DNA of 41,420 bases from a virus. This document shows positions 1 to 7,192 of this stretch, one piece after another. Every line of letters starts with the position of its first letter. Within the stretch, counting starts at the first letter, position 1. The notes under the pieces are model-generated. The model did not search any database. It was not told where the DNA came from and saw only the letters and a program-made list of their open reading frames with translations. The position numbers were made by a program, and so were the translations under genes. The DNA lies in the IMG/VR virus record IMGVR_UViG_3300032435_000023, positions 1-41,420 of that record; one strand, given 5' to 3'.

Positions 1-106
1 CAGACACCAGCTATTGCGGCGGCGATTGTTAAAGAGCTCAGCGATGTATCAGACACTATGTATAAATATATCGTTGCGTCTATCGAAGATGATAAGATTG
101 ACACGA
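1..106. repeat. Direct terminal repeat, left copy
   Basis: Bases 1-106 are identical to 41315-41420. Both copies fall inside one small reading frame that is continuous across the join, so the window is a closed circle (or a terminally redundant molecule) cut at an arbitrary point. Whether the 106 bp are physical redundancy or an assembly overlap cannot be told from the sequence. Confidence 0.95.
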
Positions 107-144
107 AACAATTGAAAGTACCAAAACCAACCGAGGGCAAATAA
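1..144 (+). CDS. 3' part of small phage protein that spans the genome join
   Basis: Frame 1 is open from base 1 to the TAA at 142-144. It continues in frame from the ATG at 41258 across the circle join, giving one 66-residue protein: 19 residues lie before the repeated block and 47 lie from base 1 onward. The chain is helical and acidic in the middle (ELSDVSDTMYKYIVASIEDD) and ends in a Lys/Pro-rich tail. It lies directly after the large tail-fibre gene and is followed after 1 base by the next gene. I do not recognise the family; a small tail-associated or pre-lysis protein is possible by position only. Confidence 0.75.
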   Translation, partial: QTPAIAAAIVKELSDVSDTMYKYIVASIEDDKIDTKQLKVPKPTEGK

Positions 145-145
145 C

Positions 146-643
146 ATGGCTATTACAAGTATTTTAAGAAATTTTGTTGGCGATCCAAACACCGTTACGA
201 TTGTAACAGATGACACGTTAGCAACAATTACCACAGCAGGATATGTAACAGCTCAAACAACTAATATTGAATTGTTAAACAATGGCGAATTTCAGTGGCA
301 AGATACAGATATCGTATTGATTTCTTATGCCTCTGGAATTGCGTTTTTCACTTACGACTCAGTAAACGCAGACTTTATTGCAAACCCAGTAGCTGGAACT
401 AAACCCGCTTATGTTGTTGTATTTGCTGGTAAAGAATCTTATGCGGGCGGTAGTGCTACGGATGTTATTACTGTAACAGGCGTTCTTGATACAGATTTAG
501 TTTTCGCGCAAGTACAGGCAAGTACTACTGCGGTATCTGTGCAAAAAGTAACGCCAACAGCTAACACTTTAACTGTGTTGATGTCTGCCGATCCGGGCGC
601 TGCAACTGTAATCACATGGCAAGTTTTAAGACTTGCAGCTTAA
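146..643 (+). CDS. Putative phage structural protein, beta-rich
   Basis: This 165-residue protein is rich in Val, Thr, Ala and Tyr with almost no Lys or Arg, like capsid- or fibre-associated beta proteins. The first half (MAITSILRNF, then alternating Thr/Val strands and a TTAGYVTAQ to FFTYD stretch) resembles a module I associate with phage structural proteins; the C-terminal half has alternating Val/Thr strands like an adhesin domain. It lies 1 base after the gene spanning the join, in the block following the tail fibre, and is followed by a terminator hairpin, so it probably closes the late transcript. Decoration or fibre-associated protein is an inference; no enzyme motif is visible. Confidence 0.75.
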   Translation: MAITSILRNFVGDPNTVTIVTDDTLATITTAGYVTAQTTNIELLNNGEFQWQDTDIVLISYASGIAFFTYDSVNADFIANPVAGTKPAYVVVFAGKESYAGGSATDVITVTGVLDTDLVFAQVQASTTAVSVQKVTPTANTLTVLMSADPGAATVITWQVLRLAA

Positions 644-654
644 TAATACCAGTC

Positions 655-680
655 GCCCGCTTCGGTGGGCACTTCTTCAA
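655..680 (+). terminator. Rho-independent terminator with UUCG loop
   Basis: GCCCGC (655-660), loop TTCG (661-664) and GTGGGC (665-670) form a six-pair stem with one G-U pair, capped by a stable UUCG tetraloop. The T-rich tract acttctt follows. It sits 12 bases after the structural gene stop, as expected for the end of the late operon. Confidence 0.6.
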
Positions 681-691
681 GGCTTGAAATA

Positions 692-820
692 ATGTTAAAA
701 AAAACGAATTCCAGCATGAAAGAATCTGCTTCAAAAAGCAAATGCAGCCCTACTAAAACAATGGCTAACGCACTTGATTCGGCTAAAAAATCAGCAGAAA
801 ATAAAAAGGGTAAAAAATGA
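692..820 (+). CDS. Small basic Lys/Ser-rich protein
   Basis: The 42-residue frame starts with ATG at 692 and ends TGA at 818-820. It is strongly basic (14 Lys) and Ser-rich, with no hydrophobic core, so it is probably disordered or nucleic-acid binding. The next gene starts at 817 with an ATGA overlap, which supports translation of both. The upstream AAGG (680-683) is a modest ribosome site. No family recognised. Confidence 0.5.
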   Translation: MLKKTNSSMKESASKSKCSPTKTMANALDSAKKSAENKKGKK

Positions 821-978
821 GAGACGAAATACAAGCTAAGTTAGATTTAATTATTAAAGATATTGAGCAAGTAGCAATTAATCATCACCAGCTTTTAGGT
901 GCTAAAGCTATCTGTGAACAGTTGCTAGCTAATTGTACACCTGAAGTATTGGAAGTTATGGAAGGCGAAGTAATTTAG
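817..978 (+). CDS. Small acidic helical hypothetical protein
   Basis: The 53-residue protein overlaps the previous stop by ATGA (817-820), pointing to translational coupling. It is predicted almost wholly helical (EIQAKLDLIIKDIEQVAI, then an AKAICEQLLAN helix) with two Cys and an acidic C-terminus. No family recognised. Its place between the late structural block and the lysis genes suggests an accessory role, but nothing in the chain defines it. Confidence 0.6.
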   Translation: MRDEIQAKLDLIIKDIEQVAINHHQLLGAKAICEQLLANCTPEVLEVMEGEVI

Positions 979-1016
979 TGATACATTGATATTGATGGCC
1001 TCCACTCCATTGACTA

Positions 1017-1048
1017 GCCGCCTATAACTCACGTGTAGGTGGCACCCT
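1017..1048 (+). terminator. Hairpin upstream of the lysis genes, possible terminator
   Basis: GCCGCCTA (1017-1024) pairs with TAGGTGGC (1036-1043) through eight pairs including one G-U, loop 11. A short ACCCTTT follows rather than a long T run. It lies between the 978 stop and the lysis gene start, so it may be a weak terminator or a leader structure controlling lysis gene expression. Confidence 0.35.
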
Positions 1049-1064
1049 TTAAAAGGAGTTGAAA

Positions 1065-1241
1065 GTGAAAAAATTAATCCCACTGCTTATAATTTCTTGC
1101 CTAGCCCTTTCCGTAGAATACTTGTTAGAAAAAAAAGACACTTCAACAAAAAGCTGCAAATCAAAGTACACGATCAATGTATCAGAAGCGTTAAATGATG
1201 ACGAATCAAAAGGAATTAATGATGAGCAAGGAACTGATTAA
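1065..1241 (+). CDS. Small putative lipoprotein next to endolysin (spanin-like candidate)
   Basis: I use GTG at 1065 because AAGGAG (1053-1058) lies 6 bases before it; TTG at 1059 would touch the ribosome site. The 58-residue product starts VKKLIPLLIISC, a basic N-end, a hydrophobic run and an IISC lipobox-like motif around Cys12, followed by a charged, Lys/Asp/Glu-rich hydrophilic tail. This is the layout of a small outer-membrane lipoprotein such as an o-spanin. It overlaps the endolysin start by 23 bases. A short membrane-anchored lysis regulator is the main alternative. The family is inferred from topology and position, not recognised sequence. Confidence 0.6.
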   Translation: MKKLIPLLIISCLALSVEYLLEKKDTSTKSCKSKYTINVSEALNDDESKGINDEQGTD

Positions 1242-1650
1242 TAAACTTGTAGCACACGAAGGAGTTAAGCGTTTCGCGTACAAAGACACGCTGGGATTCC
1301 TTACAATCGGATGCGGCAGGGTAATTGATAGCCGTGTAGCTGGCACAGGCCTATCTATCGATGAAATATTTTATCTGCTCAACAACGACATCACCAAATT
1401 TCGCAAAGAATTATCTAAACACACATGGTTTAACAAGCAGAACGCTGTACGCCAAGAAGCGTTGATTGAATTAGCTTTTAACATGGGCACACCAAATTTA
1501 CTGAAATTTAAAAACATGATTGCATCCTTAATGATGCTGGATTATGAAACGGCCGTTATTGCGTTGGTTGATTCCAAGTGGTCGACACAAGTCGGCAAGT
1601 CACGGGTTGCTGATATACGGCATCGGTTACTGCATGGGGCGTATAGATGA
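1219..1650 (+). CDS. Endolysin, T4-type lysozyme (glycoside hydrolase 24)
   Basis: Muramidase cutting the beta-1,4 MurNAc-GlcNAc bond of peptidoglycan at lysis. From ATG 1219 the protein has 143 residues, close to the usual phage lysozyme size. The catalytic triad spacing matches T4 lysozyme: Glu14 in AHEG, Asp23 in YKDT and Thr29 in FLTIG, 9 and 6 residues apart. The C-terminal helical part has ALIELAFNMG and a final RVADIRHRLL helix. Start choice: AAGGA at 1209-1213 fits ATG 1219 or 1222; in-frame ATG 1195 lies too far upstream. No signal peptide or SAR segment is visible, so it needs a holin. The downstream nuclease overlaps by 4 bases. Confidence 0.93.
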   Translation: MMSKELINKLVAHEGVKRFAYKDTLGFLTIGCGRVIDSRVAGTGLSIDEIFYLLNNDITKFRKELSKHTWFNKQNAVRQEALIELAFNMGTPNLLKFKNMIASLMMLDYETAVIALVDSKWSTQVGKSRVADIRHRLLHGAYR

Positions 1651-1982
1651 ATGCAGAAGACATCATCCAGATAAACGTGCATGAATTTGCTAAACACTAT
1701 AAATTACCGTTTTTCCACTTTGCGGGCGAAAGATTTTGTTCACCTGTTTATGGTGCGATGTTAAAACGCAAAGGTTCAAAAGCAGGTGTAAGCGACTGTT
1801 TTTTTCCACGCGGTAACGGTAATTTTAGTGGGTTGTGGTTGGAATTAAAGTCAGCTAAAGGCAGGTTATCCGAGCATCAAGTTTCATTTATGAAACTAAT
1901 GACAAACGAAGGATATCAGTGCCACACGGCTTATAGTTTTTATGAAGCTGAATTGATGATACGCGCGTTCTACTCGCTATAG
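1647..1982 (+). CDS. VRR-NUC domain nuclease
   Basis: A stand-alone VRR-NUC protein of 111 residues, the PD-(D/E)XK fold found in FAN1-type and phage structure-specific nucleases. The core is visible: KRKGSKAGVSDCFFPRG, with the G-V-S-D acidic residue, then LWLELKSAKGRLSEHQ, with the E-x-K catalytic pair and the downstream Gln. It starts in an ATGA overlap with the endolysin, and its 3' end overlaps the convergent helicase gene by 13 bases. Such nucleases are often beside phage helicase or recombination genes, as here. Likely role: branched DNA cleavage in replication, recombination or packaging. Confidence 0.88.
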   Translation: MNAEDIIQINVHEFAKHYKLPFFHFAGERFCSPVYGAMLKRKGSKAGVSDCFFPRGNGNFSGLWLELKSAKGRLSEHQVSFMKLMTNEGYQCHTAYSFYEAELMIRAFYSL

Positions 1983-3667
1983 AATATTTTGCTAATCAGT
2001 TTCAAGCGGCCATATTCATCGGGCTGAACGATAAGCTGGTTAGGTGTTTTTAGTGGGTTTTGATATATCATCTCTTTCATTTTTTCTTGATTCATTATGT
2101 GCGGGTACCAGTCGCTTGGTTTCTCGGTATGTTGTTTGATGAATTTGGCATAAAATATATTTTTAGACCGTTCAGTTATGACATAGGATTCAAATACTGG
2201 TTTATCTTTAGTTATATATCGCGAGTTGAACACTTGATTTCCATAGCCTGGGATATTTAACCAGTATTCAGCGCGTATAACGTCAATGGTTAGGCGTTCG
2301 GTGTTTAGTGTTAGCTTTGCATTGGGATCGATTAACTCAGCGTCACATGCTCGGCATACCCTGCTAGTAATGTCATTTTGTACAGCGCAAGATGGGCACG
2401 CTTTAAATTCAAAATAATAATCACAACGTTTATTGTTTAGAGTTCCTATACATCTACGCGTTGTAACCTTATTCAGAGTCATGCACTGATAACATTTTAT
2501 GACGTACTCACCATCCTCCGGGTTGCGTGGTTTGATGGCCTCGTTAATAATCGGATCGTCCCACGATTGAAAACGGTCAAGGTTTCCAGCGGCATCAATT
2601 ATCAATGCGTCCTTCTTTCCTTCATGCAACCTTAAAACCCTACCTATAGCTTGTACAAAAAGAACTAAAGACTCAGTCGGGCGGACAAAACAGGCGACAT
2701 CCGCTATTGTGCAATCAATGCCAACTAAAAGCGTTTGTACGTTTACTAAGTATTTAATTTTACCACTTCTTGCGTCATTTAATATTCGTTTTCGTTCCTC
2801 GTGTGGTGTTTTTCCTGTTATACACGCGCTTTCATTTGGTGGTAATGAGCGTAAACATTCCTCGCAGTGCTTAATCGTAGAGGCAAAAATAAATACTAGC
2901 TTGCGTCCGCCTTCGATTATCTTGATAAGCTTTCGCATGATCTCGCCTGTTAGTCGCTCGTTTTGATCAACTACTTCCTGGAGTTCGTTGTTATTAAACT
3001 TTCCGAATTTATTGGTTTTTAGTTTGCTAAAATCAATTGATTCTTCGGAATTATAATCAAAGTTTGGTTTGGTTAGGTATCCTTGTTCGATAAGGTATGA
3101 TGCGCTAATAGAACATGCTTTAGTTTTGAAAAATTCATTTTCACCGCATATTGAGACCCCATTACCACGGTAACAAGTTCCCGATAATCCTACGATTCTA
3201 AATTTCCGTTGGTCTTGTTGTGCTTGAAAGCCATAAAAATTTAAGATGCGCATATACATTGAGTCGTTTTTTGTGTGGTCAATATTATGGCATTCGTCGA
3301 CTATTATTATATTGAATGGTACGCGTTCTATCGGTTTATGTGCTTTAAGGCCGATGGCGATTGAGTGGGGGCTAGCAAATATAATGGGCGCGGTTGTATT
3401 CAGTTCTTTTAGTCCACTGCAATAGATGCCTGAATTTCCTCCTTGACGCTGATATGTGGCGTTGTTCTGGTCGATGAGGGTGCTATTCATCGTCAAGCAT
3501 AGACCTCGATACCCTGCGCGCTCAACTGATAGCAGCAATTCCGAGAGTATTAGGCTTTTTCCTGATCCGACTGATGAATCAACCAATACGGGATCGGCTG
3601 ATTCTTTCAAGCATTTTTTTATTGATGCAAGCGCGTCAGCTTGGTATGGCCTCAGGGATTTAATCAT
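1970..3667 (-). CDS. SF2 DEAD/DEAH-type helicase with C-terminal zinc-ribbon region
   Basis: ATP-dependent nucleic-acid helicase or translocase of 565 residues. Visible order: Q-type motif LRPYQ (about 5-9), Walker A GSGKS (34-38), DECH box (124-127), motif III LSGT (about 161-164), then a helicase C domain with GIDCTIAD and QAIGRVLRL (motifs V and VI). After that comes a Cys-rich region (CYQC, RRC, CPSC, CRAC) typical of paired zinc ribbons, and a unique C-terminus. It is the last gene of the leftward recombination operon and converges on the VRR-NUC gene. Restriction-type or RecG/UvsW-like branch processing is plausible; the exact substrate is inference. Confidence 0.9.
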   Translation of the reverse strand: MIKSLRPYQADALASIKKCLKESADPVLVDSSVGSGKSLILSELLLSVERAGYRGLCLTMNSTLIDQNNATYQRQGGNSGIYCSGLKELNTTAPIIFASPHSIAIGLKAHKPIERVPFNIIIVDECHNIDHTKNDSMYMRILNFYGFQAQQDQRKFRIVGLSGTCYRGNGVSICGENEFFKTKACSISASYLIEQGYLTKPNFDYNSEESIDFSKLKTNKFGKFNNNELQEVVDQNERLTGEIMRKLIKIIEGGRKLVFIFASTIKHCEECLRSLPPNESACITGKTPHEERKRILNDARSGKIKYLVNVQTLLVGIDCTIADVACFVRPTESLVLFVQAIGRVLRLHEGKKDALIIDAAGNLDRFQSWDDPIINEAIKPRNPEDGEYVIKCYQCMTLNKVTTRRCIGTLNNKRCDYYFEFKACPSCAVQNDITSRVCRACDAELIDPNAKLTLNTERLTIDVIRAEYWLNIPGYGNQVFNSRYITKDKPVFESYVITERSKNIFYAKFIKQHTEKPSDWYPHIMNQEKMKEMIYQNPLKTPNQLIVQPDEYGRLKLISKIFYSE

Positions 3668-3699
3668 TGGTTAGCAATAATCCATATTCTTTCACACTG

Positions 3700-4593
3700 T
3701 TAATAAACAACCCTCAAGCCTCGAATTTTACCATCAAGAACGGCGGCAAGAATCAAACTGGATTGCAAGGGATCGAAACCAGTAGCCATCCAATCGTCAA
3801 TAATTGAACCGTGTACAGCATCAACATTGCTTTGTTGTTGTCTTGCTTTTTCTTGTATCCGCTCTTGTTCTTGTATGATTTGCTCCTTTTTATCTTGCAA
3901 TTCTTTTGCTTTCTGCATCGCGAGTTGTGCCCCGATTTCAATATCTCTCATGGCTTGCTCTTGTACTCTGATTATTTCTCTTTCTGCTGATAATGCGCGG
4001 GCTTCTGATTCGATTACAGCGCGTCTAGCTTGCTCTTCTGCTGCAATTACAGCACGTCTTGCACGTTCCTCGGATTCAGCAATCTCGCGCCTAGCTTGCT
4101 CTTCGGCTGCAATCTTAGCTTGTGCGAGCACCTTGGCTTCGTAGTCTGCTTTTTCTTTTGCTATTCGTTCCAATTCGACTTGTTTCTTGACGTCAAATTC
4201 GACGTTATCAAGGAAAGCCTGTTCATGATCTACAAGAACCTTTTCAGCAAGCGCAATTGCTTGTTGCTCTTTTTCCCAGTCGTCAAGCGGTTTGCGCACT
4301 GTATCTTTCAACGCATCTAAAAAGTCTCGGGCATATTTTCGGTTAGCATCAACTAGTTTCGGCAGTTCTTTTAATTCTGCTGCAAGCTCTTTGCCGTAGC
4401 TTTCTATATACGTTTTAGATTGCGCTACACGATACGCCATTGACGCGATTGCTTTGCGTCCTTTTTCTGTTGTTGTGTCCGCTGTTTCCTGTGTTGCTGC
4501 GTGTTCGATTTGTAAAAGCAACGGTGTTATTAATTCGCGCCTCGTAAAAATCTCCATTGATTCATGTTTTTGTATAGCAATTAATTCATTCAT
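3700..4593 (-). CDS. Coiled-coil phage protein of the recombination operon
   Basis: 297 residues. The first 120 hold a conserved-looking phage motif (TTEKGRKAIASMAYRVAQSK, then KPLDDWE) that I associate with proteins in lambdoid and related recombination regions, often labelled TolA-like. Residues about 120-265 are a long Ala/Glu/Arg/Gln coiled coil with repeated EEQARRAVI units, and the C-terminus is a small folded part (DDWMATGFDPLQSSLILAAVLDG). The DNA in the coiled-coil region contains near-repeats of about 50-60 bp, so its length may vary between relatives. The role is unknown; position suggests a helper in annealing or nuclease control. Its ATG overlaps the previous stop by 1 base. Confidence 0.8.
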   Translation of the reverse strand: MNELIAIQKHESMEIFTRRELITPLLLQIEHAATQETADTTTEKGRKAIASMAYRVAQSKTYIESYGKELAAELKELPKLVDANRKYARDFLDALKDTVRKPLDDWEKEQQAIALAEKVLVDHEQAFLDNVEFDVKKQVELERIAKEKADYEAKVLAQAKIAAEEQARREIAESEERARRAVIAAEEQARRAVIESEARALSAEREIIRVQEQAMRDIEIGAQLAMQKAKELQDKKEQIIQEQERIQEKARQQQSNVDAVHGSIIDDWMATGFDPLQSSLILAAVLDGKIRGLRVVY

Positions 4594-4799
4594 TATTCAC
4601 CCACTTCAATTAACACGCCTATTATCATTTCCAAAGCATTCTCATACCCTATATTGAAAAATTTAAGTTTCATGTATTCATCTGTACTCATTTTTACACC
4701 AAGACCATAAAACTCACTATCTAAATATTTACCATAATTATTTTGTTCAAGAATTTTTTCATTTATTAAATTTTGTATGTATTTCAATTTATCAATCAT
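4593..4799 (-). CDS. Small hypothetical protein
   Basis: 68 residues, Lys/Glu/Asn-rich and mostly helical, with no Cys or His, no membrane segment and no motif I can name. The stop overlaps the next start by one base (TAATG) and the start overlaps the upstream gene by 8 bases, so it belongs to the tightly coupled leftward recombination operon. Confidence 0.65.
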   Translation of the reverse strand: MIDKLKYIQNLINEKILEQNNYGKYLDSEFYGLGVKMSTDEYMKLKFFNIGYENALEMIIGVLIEVGE

Positions 4800-5097
4800 T
4801 TTTTTTCTTCATTTTGGTCGTCCAACTGGTGCTAATCAAATACGCATGGATTGCATTCGTAACCGAATCAAACAACGCTAATATCTCGCGCCTGCTCATT
4901 GCTCCAAACACATCAACCATCTTGGCATCAATACTGTCTTGAGTCATACCCATAGCAATACACTGGTTGAGAAGCGCCTCCTTTACCGTGTCATACGTGC
5001 CAACGTAAACGCGGCGCTTGCTTCGGTTGTAATACGCCTCAAAGCGCCCGTTGCTACTCATAATTCCGACATAGCCCGAAAGAGTTACTCGACTCAT
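4792..5097 (-). CDS. Hypothetical protein with AP2-like N-terminal beta unit
   Basis: 101 residues. The N-terminal third (YVGIMSSNGRFEAYYNRSKR, then RVYVGTYDTVKEAL) looks like the three-stranded AP2-type DNA-binding unit found in phage HNH endonucleases and integrase arm domains, but no HNH or recombinase part follows. The remainder is helical (DVFGAMSRREILALFDSVTN) and ends in a Lys-rich tail. It may be a stand-alone DNA-binding protein in the early leftward operon. It overlaps the neighbour on each side by 4-8 bases. Confidence 0.65.
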   Translation of the reverse strand: MSRVTLSGYVGIMSSNGRFEAYYNRSKRRVYVGTYDTVKEALLNQCIAMGMTQDSIDAKMVDVFGAMSRREILALFDSVTNAIHAYLISTSWTTKMKKKND

Positions 5098-5267
5098 GAA
5101 ACAGCGTCCAATTTTTGAAGTAATGAAAAATTAGACAAAACATCAATAATGTCAGATAAAATGTCATCAGCCATTTTGTCAATATAAAGAATATCGCCAC
5201 AAACCAAATTTGATTTTATTACCGCTCTCAAATGTATATCCCTATCGTCAGCACTTATACCAGCCAT
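5094..5267 (-). CDS. Small acidic hypothetical protein
   Basis: 57 residues, ATG at 5267 and TGA at 5094-5096, overlapping the next gene by ATGA. Sequence MAGISADDRDIHLRAVIK followed by an acidic helical half (DKMADDILSDIIDVLSNF). AGGATTAATT upstream (minus strand) gives a weak ribosome site. No family recognised; gene status rests on the overlap and the coding-like composition. Confidence 0.6.
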   Translation of the reverse strand: MAGISADDRDIHLRAVIKSNLVCGDILYIDKMADDILSDIIDVLSNFSLLQKLDAVS

Positions 5268-5325
5268 AATTAATCCTTAATTTTTAATAATTAGTTGCCC
5301 ATTCGCACGATAGAGGGCTGCTATC

Positions 5326-5345
5326 TAAAAGTCAGCGAATCGCTG
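5326..5345 (-). terminator. Possible weak terminator or attenuator in leftward operon
   Basis: On the minus strand CAGCG, loop ATT, CGCTG (5333-5345) is followed by ACTTTT. The stem is only five pairs and the operon continues beyond it, so partial termination or mRNA stabilisation after the ssDNA-binding gene is more likely than a full stop. The rest of 5268-5364 shows no gene. Confidence 0.3.
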
Positions 5346-5364
5346 TCATATGCAAAAATAAAAC

Positions 5365-5934
5365 TTAAAATGGTACGTCGTCTAAATCCATTACTTTGTT
5401 AGCGTTACGTTGCAAAGCCGACATCGGTACACCCGTTGCAACCGGTGTTACTTTCTTAACGCCGACTTCATTCGCAACAGAACCCGCCGCGTGAACTTCC
5501 GTCACATTATTACCAGTCAGATTTTTACCGTCTTGCGTAGTCAGTTCCCACTCAGCAATTTTTATTGTAGCAATCCGGCCTTGCATAGGCGCTAAGTCAG
5601 CATCTGTTGGCGCGTTGGCATGCAAAGGCTTGAATTCAAACAATCCCATCACAAGTTTTAACATTGACAGATTGCGATCAATCGCCAAAAGGCTGCCATC
5701 AAAACATTTTATTTTCTGCGATACTTCGCGGTTTTTAAATTGTCCGCTTGTTAGCTTCCACTTAATTTCATAATACTTTTTATTGCCAAAAGGCGTATTA
5801 GAATCAACTAGTAAGAAACTCTTAATACTTGCATCTGATATGGTTCCATCCGGAATCGATGAAAAATCCGATAAAAAACTGTCTTCTGGTTTACCTGATG
5901 GTGCTATTCCTGTACCTGAAGTCCAAAAACCCAT
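5365..5934 (-). CDS. DUF669-like single-stranded DNA-binding protein
   Basis: 189 residues. The N-terminal part (KYYEIKWKLTSGQFKNREV, then FDGSLLAIDRN) fits the DUF669 family of phage ssDNA-binding proteins with an OB-like fold. The extreme C-terminus is acidic and ends LDDVPF, the hallmark of SSB tails that recruit partner proteins. It lies 5 bases downstream of the Sak4-like ATPase gene, a pairing common in phage recombination modules. Ribosome site GAGGGG sits inside the end of the upstream gene. Expected role: coat ssDNA and deliver the annealing ATPase and helicase. Confidence 0.85.
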   Translation of the reverse strand: MGFWTSGTGIAPSGKPEDSFLSDFSSIPDGTISDASIKSFLLVDSNTPFGNKKYYEIKWKLTSGQFKNREVSQKIKCFDGSLLAIDRNLSMLKLVMGLFEFKPLHANAPTDADLAPMQGRIATIKIAEWELTTQDGKNLTGNNVTEVHAAGSVANEVGVKKVTPVATGVPMSALQRNANKVMDLDDVPF

Positions 5935-5939
5935 AATAT

Positions 5940-6593
5940 TTACCCCTCAAAGTATGTTGTCATTGATTGCCGTACAAATTCTAAATCGTTATCTATATAT
6001 TGATCTGAAAACATATCAATAGGCGATTTAGCCAAGTGCGTTCCATTGTGTTGCGTTAAAAACTTATACTTACCATCCTGTACCTGGGAATGTAAAACAC
6101 ATGTAACCATACCAGCAAGGCATATTTTATCATCGATGAGCTTACCGATTGTCTTTATCTTTACGTTACCCTGTGCGTCGGTGTCGCTGTGCGTCAAGAT
6201 GAAACACGTCAAATCTTCGCGCGTCCTTGTAATTTCTGTAATCATTTCATATGCATGAAAAGCTAACTCATTGTACTTATCAAAACCACGCTCCATTACT
6301 CGATTCATAAACTCATGTGTCATGTAATAATTGAAGTCGTCGATTACAAGTGTTTTAATTTCTGGCCGTCTTTTATCGATTGCCCTAATGTAACCAATCA
6401 CTTTATTGTGATCTTGAATATGATAAAAGTTCTTGGCTTCCTCGTTGTAATTCTTCTTGTAACCACGAAAAGGTAACGGCTTGTCATTCGCTGAAATAAT
6501 CACAGTTGACAGCGGATCTAAACCCCTAATGCTCGTACTTTTTCCGCTGCCTGACGCACCCACTATAATCACCGTGTTGCTCATGCTCCACAT
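5940..6593 (-). CDS. Sak4-like RecA-fold ATPase (single-strand annealing/recombination)
   Basis: 217 residues from ATG 6593. Walker A GASGSGKST lies near the N-end (12-20), Walker B is KTLVIDDFNYY (about 79-89), and sensor-type ILTHSD follows (about 145-150). Size and layout fit the AAA_24/Sak4 group of phage recombinases related to the RecA core. An alternative start at 6584 (MSNTV) would give a precise ATGA overlap with the small lipoprotein gene; neither start has an ideal ribosome site. Its partners are the adjacent ssDNA-binding protein and the distal helicase. Confidence 0.88.
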   Translation of the reverse strand: MWSMSNTVIIVGASGSGKSTSIRGLDPLSTVIISANDKPLPFRGYKKNYNEEAKNFYHIQDHNKVIGYIRAIDKRRPEIKTLVIDDFNYYMTHEFMNRVMERGFDKYNELAFHAYEMITEITRTREDLTCFILTHSDTDAQGNVKIKTIGKLIDDKICLAGMVTCVLHSQVQDGKYKFLTQHNGTHLAKSPIDMFSDQYIDNDLEFVRQSMTTYFEG

Positions 6594-6712
6594 CCATCAG
6601 AGTATAAATCCCCGTTTTGATTATGATTCTGGTTCTGGTGTGTACTAGGGGCAGGGATATCAGCAACACACGCAGACAATAATAAAAACATCAACAAAGC
6701 CGCGTATTTCAT
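6581..6712 (-). CDS. Tiny lipoprotein in early recombination operon
   Basis: 43 residues, ATG 6712, TGA 6581. The start MKYAALLMFLLLSACVAD is a textbook lipoprotein signal: one Lys, a hydrophobic core and an LSAC lipobox with Cys15 as the acylation site. The mature peptide is only about 29 residues, Asn/Gln/His/Pro-rich, with a second Cys near the end. Both ends overlap coding neighbours (ATGA with the upstream gene, and the ATPase start). A surface-exposed or periplasmic early product suggests superinfection exclusion, but this is inferred only from the localisation signal. Confidence 0.75.
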   Translation of the reverse strand: MKYAALLMFLLLSACVADIPAPSTHQNQNHNQNGDLYSDGCGA

Positions 6713-7149
6713 ACAGTCACCTTCGCAATTTTAATATGCAACTTCTTAGGTGTTGCTGACAAATAAGCATCTTTAATCGCGTTATCTTGTTGCGTGCCAT
6801 ACATTTCGCAATCACGAATCGCTTTGTTATTAAGCTCAAATTTTGTTACTTGCTTCACAATCGTAAACCTACCATCAATATTATCAACAGCACTTAGCGA
6901 ATCAATGTATCTATCAATATTTAGTCTATAGTTTAAACCGGTTGTGATTGTAATTTTCCAGTCGTCAAACGTGTGAGTGTGTGCGCCGATTTTTGTGTGC
7001 TCTAACAACCTTGCTAAATCATTCTCAGCAATAGCCTTTGAATTCGACATCATATCAATCGTGTCATTACATAAATTAATATGCTTTATCAAGTCACGAA
7101 CAGTCGCGCCGTTGTCTAGAACCTCAGGAAACTCATCTTTCATACTCAT
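6709..7149 (-). CDS. First gene of leftward early operon, unrecognised phage protein
   Basis: 146 residues from ATG 7149, preceded by AAGAGG (7155-7160) with 5-base spacing; longer in-frame extensions would run through the promoter. The N-terminal half is helical (DLIKHINLCNDTIDMMSN, then AENDLARLLEHTKIG). The C-terminal half ends KLHIKIAKVTV after a conserved-looking FELNNKAIRDCEMYG stretch. No catalytic motif is visible. It is the immediate product of the leftward promoter, at the head of the recombination genes. It does not resemble a CI repressor or an N-type antiterminator. Confidence 0.78.
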   Translation of the reverse strand: MSMKDEFPEVLDNGATVRDLIKHINLCNDTIDMMSNSKAIAENDLARLLEHTKIGAHTHTFDDWKITITTGLNYRLNIDRYIDSLSAVDNIDGRFTIVKQVTKFELNNKAIRDCEMYGTQQDNAIKDAYLSATPKKLHIKIAKVTV

Positions 7150-7192
7150 ATTTACCTCTTTAAAATTAATTGCGTCGGTATGACGTAGGGTA

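Noticed and set aside
3827-4320. Plus-strand Cys/Ser-rich frames opposite the coiled-coil gene
   Set aside because: They are the antisense of the Ala/Glu/Arg coiled coil; amino-acid composition is an artefact of its codons.
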